From Alphaproteobacteria bacterium (GTDB lineage: Bacteria > Pseudomonadota > Alphaproteobacteria > UBA8366), in contig WHUA01000010.1 in the NCBI GenBank assembly GCA_009377445.1, forward strand, positions 83,787-147,786: a stretch of DNA of 64,000 nt. The letters are read 5' to 3'. The notes beneath the pieces were generated by a model. It was not told the origin of the DNA. It searched no databases and saw nothing but the letters and a program-made list of their open reading frames with translations. The translations under genes and the position numbers were made by a program. Within the stretch, counting starts at the first letter, position 1, and each line of letters begins with the position of its first letter. Shown piece by piece: positions 62,522 to 64,000 of the stretch.

Positions 62522-62640
62522 GCCGCGCCCTCCCCGTTGCCGCGAGAGGAAAAGCTTAGCATGCGCGCACCCGCTTGCCCGAACCGGCCCGATCGCCATA
62601 CCCTCGAACCGTCCGGGCAACCCATGCAGGAGACCGCGCG

Positions 62641-63057
62641 ATGAAACCAGGCCTGACCGCCGGCATGAGCCGGACCCGACGCTTCGAGGTCGACAAGGAC
62701 CGCACCATCGGCTTCATGGGCGAGGCCCTCCGCGTCTATGCGACGCCCTCGATGACGCGCGACATGGAAGTCACCTGCCGGGATTTCCTGATGGAGTTCC
62801 TGGAGGAGGGCGAGAACTCCGTCGGCGCCCGCATCGAGCTCGACCACATGGGCCCGTCGCTCCTCGGCATGCATGTGGAGGTCACGGCCACCGTCGAGGA
62901 GATCGACCGCCGCAAGGTGGCGTTCGCGTTCGAGGTCCGCGACGAGCTCGATCAAGTGGGACGCGGCAAGCACATCCGCTACGTGGTCACGCTGGACAAG
63001 CAGCGCGAGCGGCTGGAGGCGAAGGCGGCGCGGCGGAAGGAGGCGAAGGCGGGGTGA
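62641..63057 (+). CDS. Hot-dog thioesterase family protein (FlK-like)
   Basis: A 138-residue single hot-dog domain. The pattern VYATPSMTRDMEVTCRDFL, GARIELDHMGPSLLGM and VEVTATVEEIDRRKVAFAFE matches thioesterases related to the fluoroacetyl-CoA thioesterase FlK; Glu57 and His69 are candidates for the catalytic pair. It probably hydrolyses a small acyl-CoA. The ATG at 62641 follows AGGAGACCGCGCG. It ends in a charged tail (RRKEAKAG). Divergent from the amidohydrolase; 120 bp separate the two starts. Confidence 0.82.
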   Translation: MKPGLTAGMSRTRRFEVDKDRTIGFMGEALRVYATPSMTRDMEVTCRDFLMEFLEEGENSVGARIELDHMGPSLLGMHVEVTATVEEIDRRKVAFAFEVRDELDQVGRGKHIRYVVTLDKQRERLEAKAARRKEAKAG

Positions 63058-63181
63058 GGGTGCGGTGAGGAGGCGGGGCGATAGGGGTCTTCACGGAATT
63101 TTTTCTGCCGAGAAGACAAAAGACTTATTACAGGGTGAGCGCGATCCGGCCGAAAGTTAACTTTTTGACTTATTTTGTGAG

Positions 63182-63934
63182 CTAATCTAGCGGAGGATCT
63201 TCACGCCGTCTGGCATTAAGGGGGCCAATCACTCTCCGATTTGGATCGTGGCGTGCCATTGCTATCTCCGCCTCCGTAACAGGAAACTTCATAAATTTCC
63301 CATCGTTATCAATAAGCATTGTGTAGAATCTGTCACCGTCCCCTGAAACCACTTGCTGTGGATCGCAGAATGTATAGCGAGCTAGAAAGTGTGCAAACCG
63401 CTTCCTGTCGTGGTTATCATGCAAGTAAGGATCGTAGAAACGCGAGGTATGCACCATTGAAATAACGGCGCGGCGCTTCTCATTCCAGAAATATGTTACA
63501 TCGCGGGCCTGATCGTCCAACACCGTTTGATCATAAAATATTCTCGCTATCACCTCGTTGAATTGCATTGGGTGCAAAATTTCTTCTCGCAGAAATTCAT
63601 ATCGATGTGCACGAAACTGCCGGTGCAGACCTCCATCAAAAACGCAGACTATTCCGACATTACCACTTCGAAATGCAGTTCCAAGGACCCCCACGTTATC
63701 CAGATAATCGAAGTTTTCAAATCGACTGTCTGACGTGTCTATTCGAAAACGATACAAAGAAAATGGAGGACCATACATTCCCTCCCATGGAGGATCACCG
63801 GAAAAGCAACAGAGCATCCTCTTCTTAGTAGCGAATGTTCGCTGGATTAATCCGAGAAACTGAACCGCCCCGGGTTTGCCGGAGGCCGTTTGGTTTGAGT
63901 CACGCCACCATGGCGAGCTCATCGGATTGCGCAT
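63182..63934 (-). CDS. Unknown protein in AT-rich DNA, probably 5'-truncated by an IS element
   Basis: A frame of up to 250 residues in DNA clearly lower in G+C than the rest. The part beyond the IS boundary at 63860 reads FLGLIQRTFATKKRMLCCFS and continues with WEGMYGPPFSLYRFRIDTSD, HRQFRAHRYEFLREEILHP and PNRRVIGPLNARRREDPPLD; I do not recognise a family. The first about 25 residues (MRNPMSSPWW) are translated from the end of the IS element, so the native start was probably lost or lies further inside (ATG near 63820 or 63775). Foreign or mobile DNA is likely. It may be a remnant. Confidence 0.5.
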   Translation of the reverse strand: MRNPMSSPWWRDSNQTASGKPGAVQFLGLIQRTFATKKRMLCCFSGDPPWEGMYGPPFSLYRFRIDTSDSRFENFDYLDNVGVLGTAFRSGNVGIVCVFDGGLHRQFRAHRYEFLREEILHPMQFNEVIARIFYDQTVLDDQARDVTYFWNEKRRAVISMVHTSRFYDPYLHDNHDRKRFAHFLARYTFCDPQQVVSGDGDRFYTMLIDNDGKFMKFPVTEAEIAMARHDPNRRVIGPLNARRREDPPLD

Positions 63935-64000
63935 AGTAGCGCGCCTCGGCTTCCGCCGGAGGAATATTGCCGATCGGCTCGAGCAGCCGCCTGTTGTTGA
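63861..64000 (-). mobile_element. End of an IS3-family insertion sequence
   Basis: The boundary sequence on the plus strand starts TGAACCGCCCCGGGTTTGCC, which is the usual inverted-repeat end of IS3-group elements (ending in TG/CA), followed by the transposase stop. The element continues past the right edge, so its other end and target duplication are not visible. Confidence 0.8.
63900..64000 (-). CDS. IS3-family transposase, C-terminal end (partial)
   Basis: The minus strand encodes the last 32 residues of a DDE transposase of the IS3 group, with NNRRLLEPIGNIPPAEAEAR and YYAQSDELAMVA before the stop. The ending is highly characteristic of these transposases. The gene begins outside the window, so whether it is intact cannot be judged. 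Confidence 0.85.
   Translation of the reverse strand, partial: NNRRLLEPIGNIPPAEAEARYYAQSDELAMVA

Overview
The window is high-GC DNA (roughly two-thirds G+C by eye) with dense, short-gapped operons. The gene content (several ABC importers, TauD/TfdA dioxygenases, MmgE/PrpD, Acr3/ArsR, BrnTA, PilZ, TonB receptor) and the dispersed hairpin repeats suggest a free-living, metabolically versatile alphaproteobacterium (Rhodospirillales/Hyphomicrobiales-like). This is inference from content; there is no rRNA or tRNA in the window to confirm it.

Layout. 1-5.3 kb: hydroxyacid/amino acid metabolism (Ldh_2-type dehydrogenase end, SDR, D-2-hydroxyacid dehydrogenase, class V aminotransferase, convergent D-amino acid dehydrogenase). 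5.3-8 kb: exported MsrA, dodecin, a META-domain lipoprotein, and a guanidinium exporter of the Gdx/SugE type preceded by a recognisable guanidine-II (mini-ykkC) riboswitch. 8.1-13.1 kb: a TauD-family dioxygenase, an MmgE/PrpD protein, an orphan sensor kinase and a glyoxalase. 13.8-18.1 kb: a CUT1-type carbohydrate ABC importer. 18.3-23.2 kb: an amidohydrolase, then an arsenic locus with acr3, an arsR-arsC fusion, a second arsR and an arsP-like permease, with visible operator-like palindromes. 23.5-26 kb: a molybdenum hydroxylase large subunit without its usual partner subunits, followed directly by a MoaD-like gene. 26-33.6 kb: DUF1194, DUF6152/DUF6644-like genes, TerC, an MBL-fold protein, a TauD/SDR pair, a GntR regulator and an NYN-OST-HTH protein. 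33.6-36.7 kb: a second orphan sensor kinase and a methyltransferase. 37-42.6 kb: four TauD/TfdA dioxygenases on the minus strand, split by a strikingly AT-rich island that carries a dNTPase and a 59-codon basic protein in a GTGA-coupled pair. 42.9-51 kb: two MFS exporters flanking a complete branched-chain amino acid type (Liv) ABC importer. 51-58 kb: dienelactone hydrolase, CmcJ-like oxygenase, phosphoesterase, a four-gene copper-handling cluster (DUF2946, YcnI/DUF1775, TonB receptor, PCuAC) and a PilZ protein. 58-64 kb: an MFS protein, brnTA, three small conserved-looking genes, a cytosine-deaminase-like amidohydrolase, a hot-dog thioesterase, and finally an AT-rich unknown gene cut by the end of an IS3-family element at the right edge.

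Four families of dispersed repeats occupy most intergenic gaps. Family A hairpins have changing but still complementary stems and usually occur as inverted pairs; family B is built around TCGACAAGCTCAGGATGA; family C is a CCTCCCCC/GGGGGAGG composite; family D is a GGGGACAGAGCCC element that forms a perfect 50-bp palindrome at 36882-36931. One family C copy is read as the C-terminus of an amidohydrolase.

The most noteworthy items are the low-GC dNTPase island with its previously unmarked small partner gene, the guanidine-II riboswitch, the unusual Mo-hydroxylase/MoaD pair, the clustering of 2-oxoglutarate dioxygenases, and the copper cluster. No clearly new multi-gene system could be proved from sequence alone; the dNTPase pair is the best candidate.
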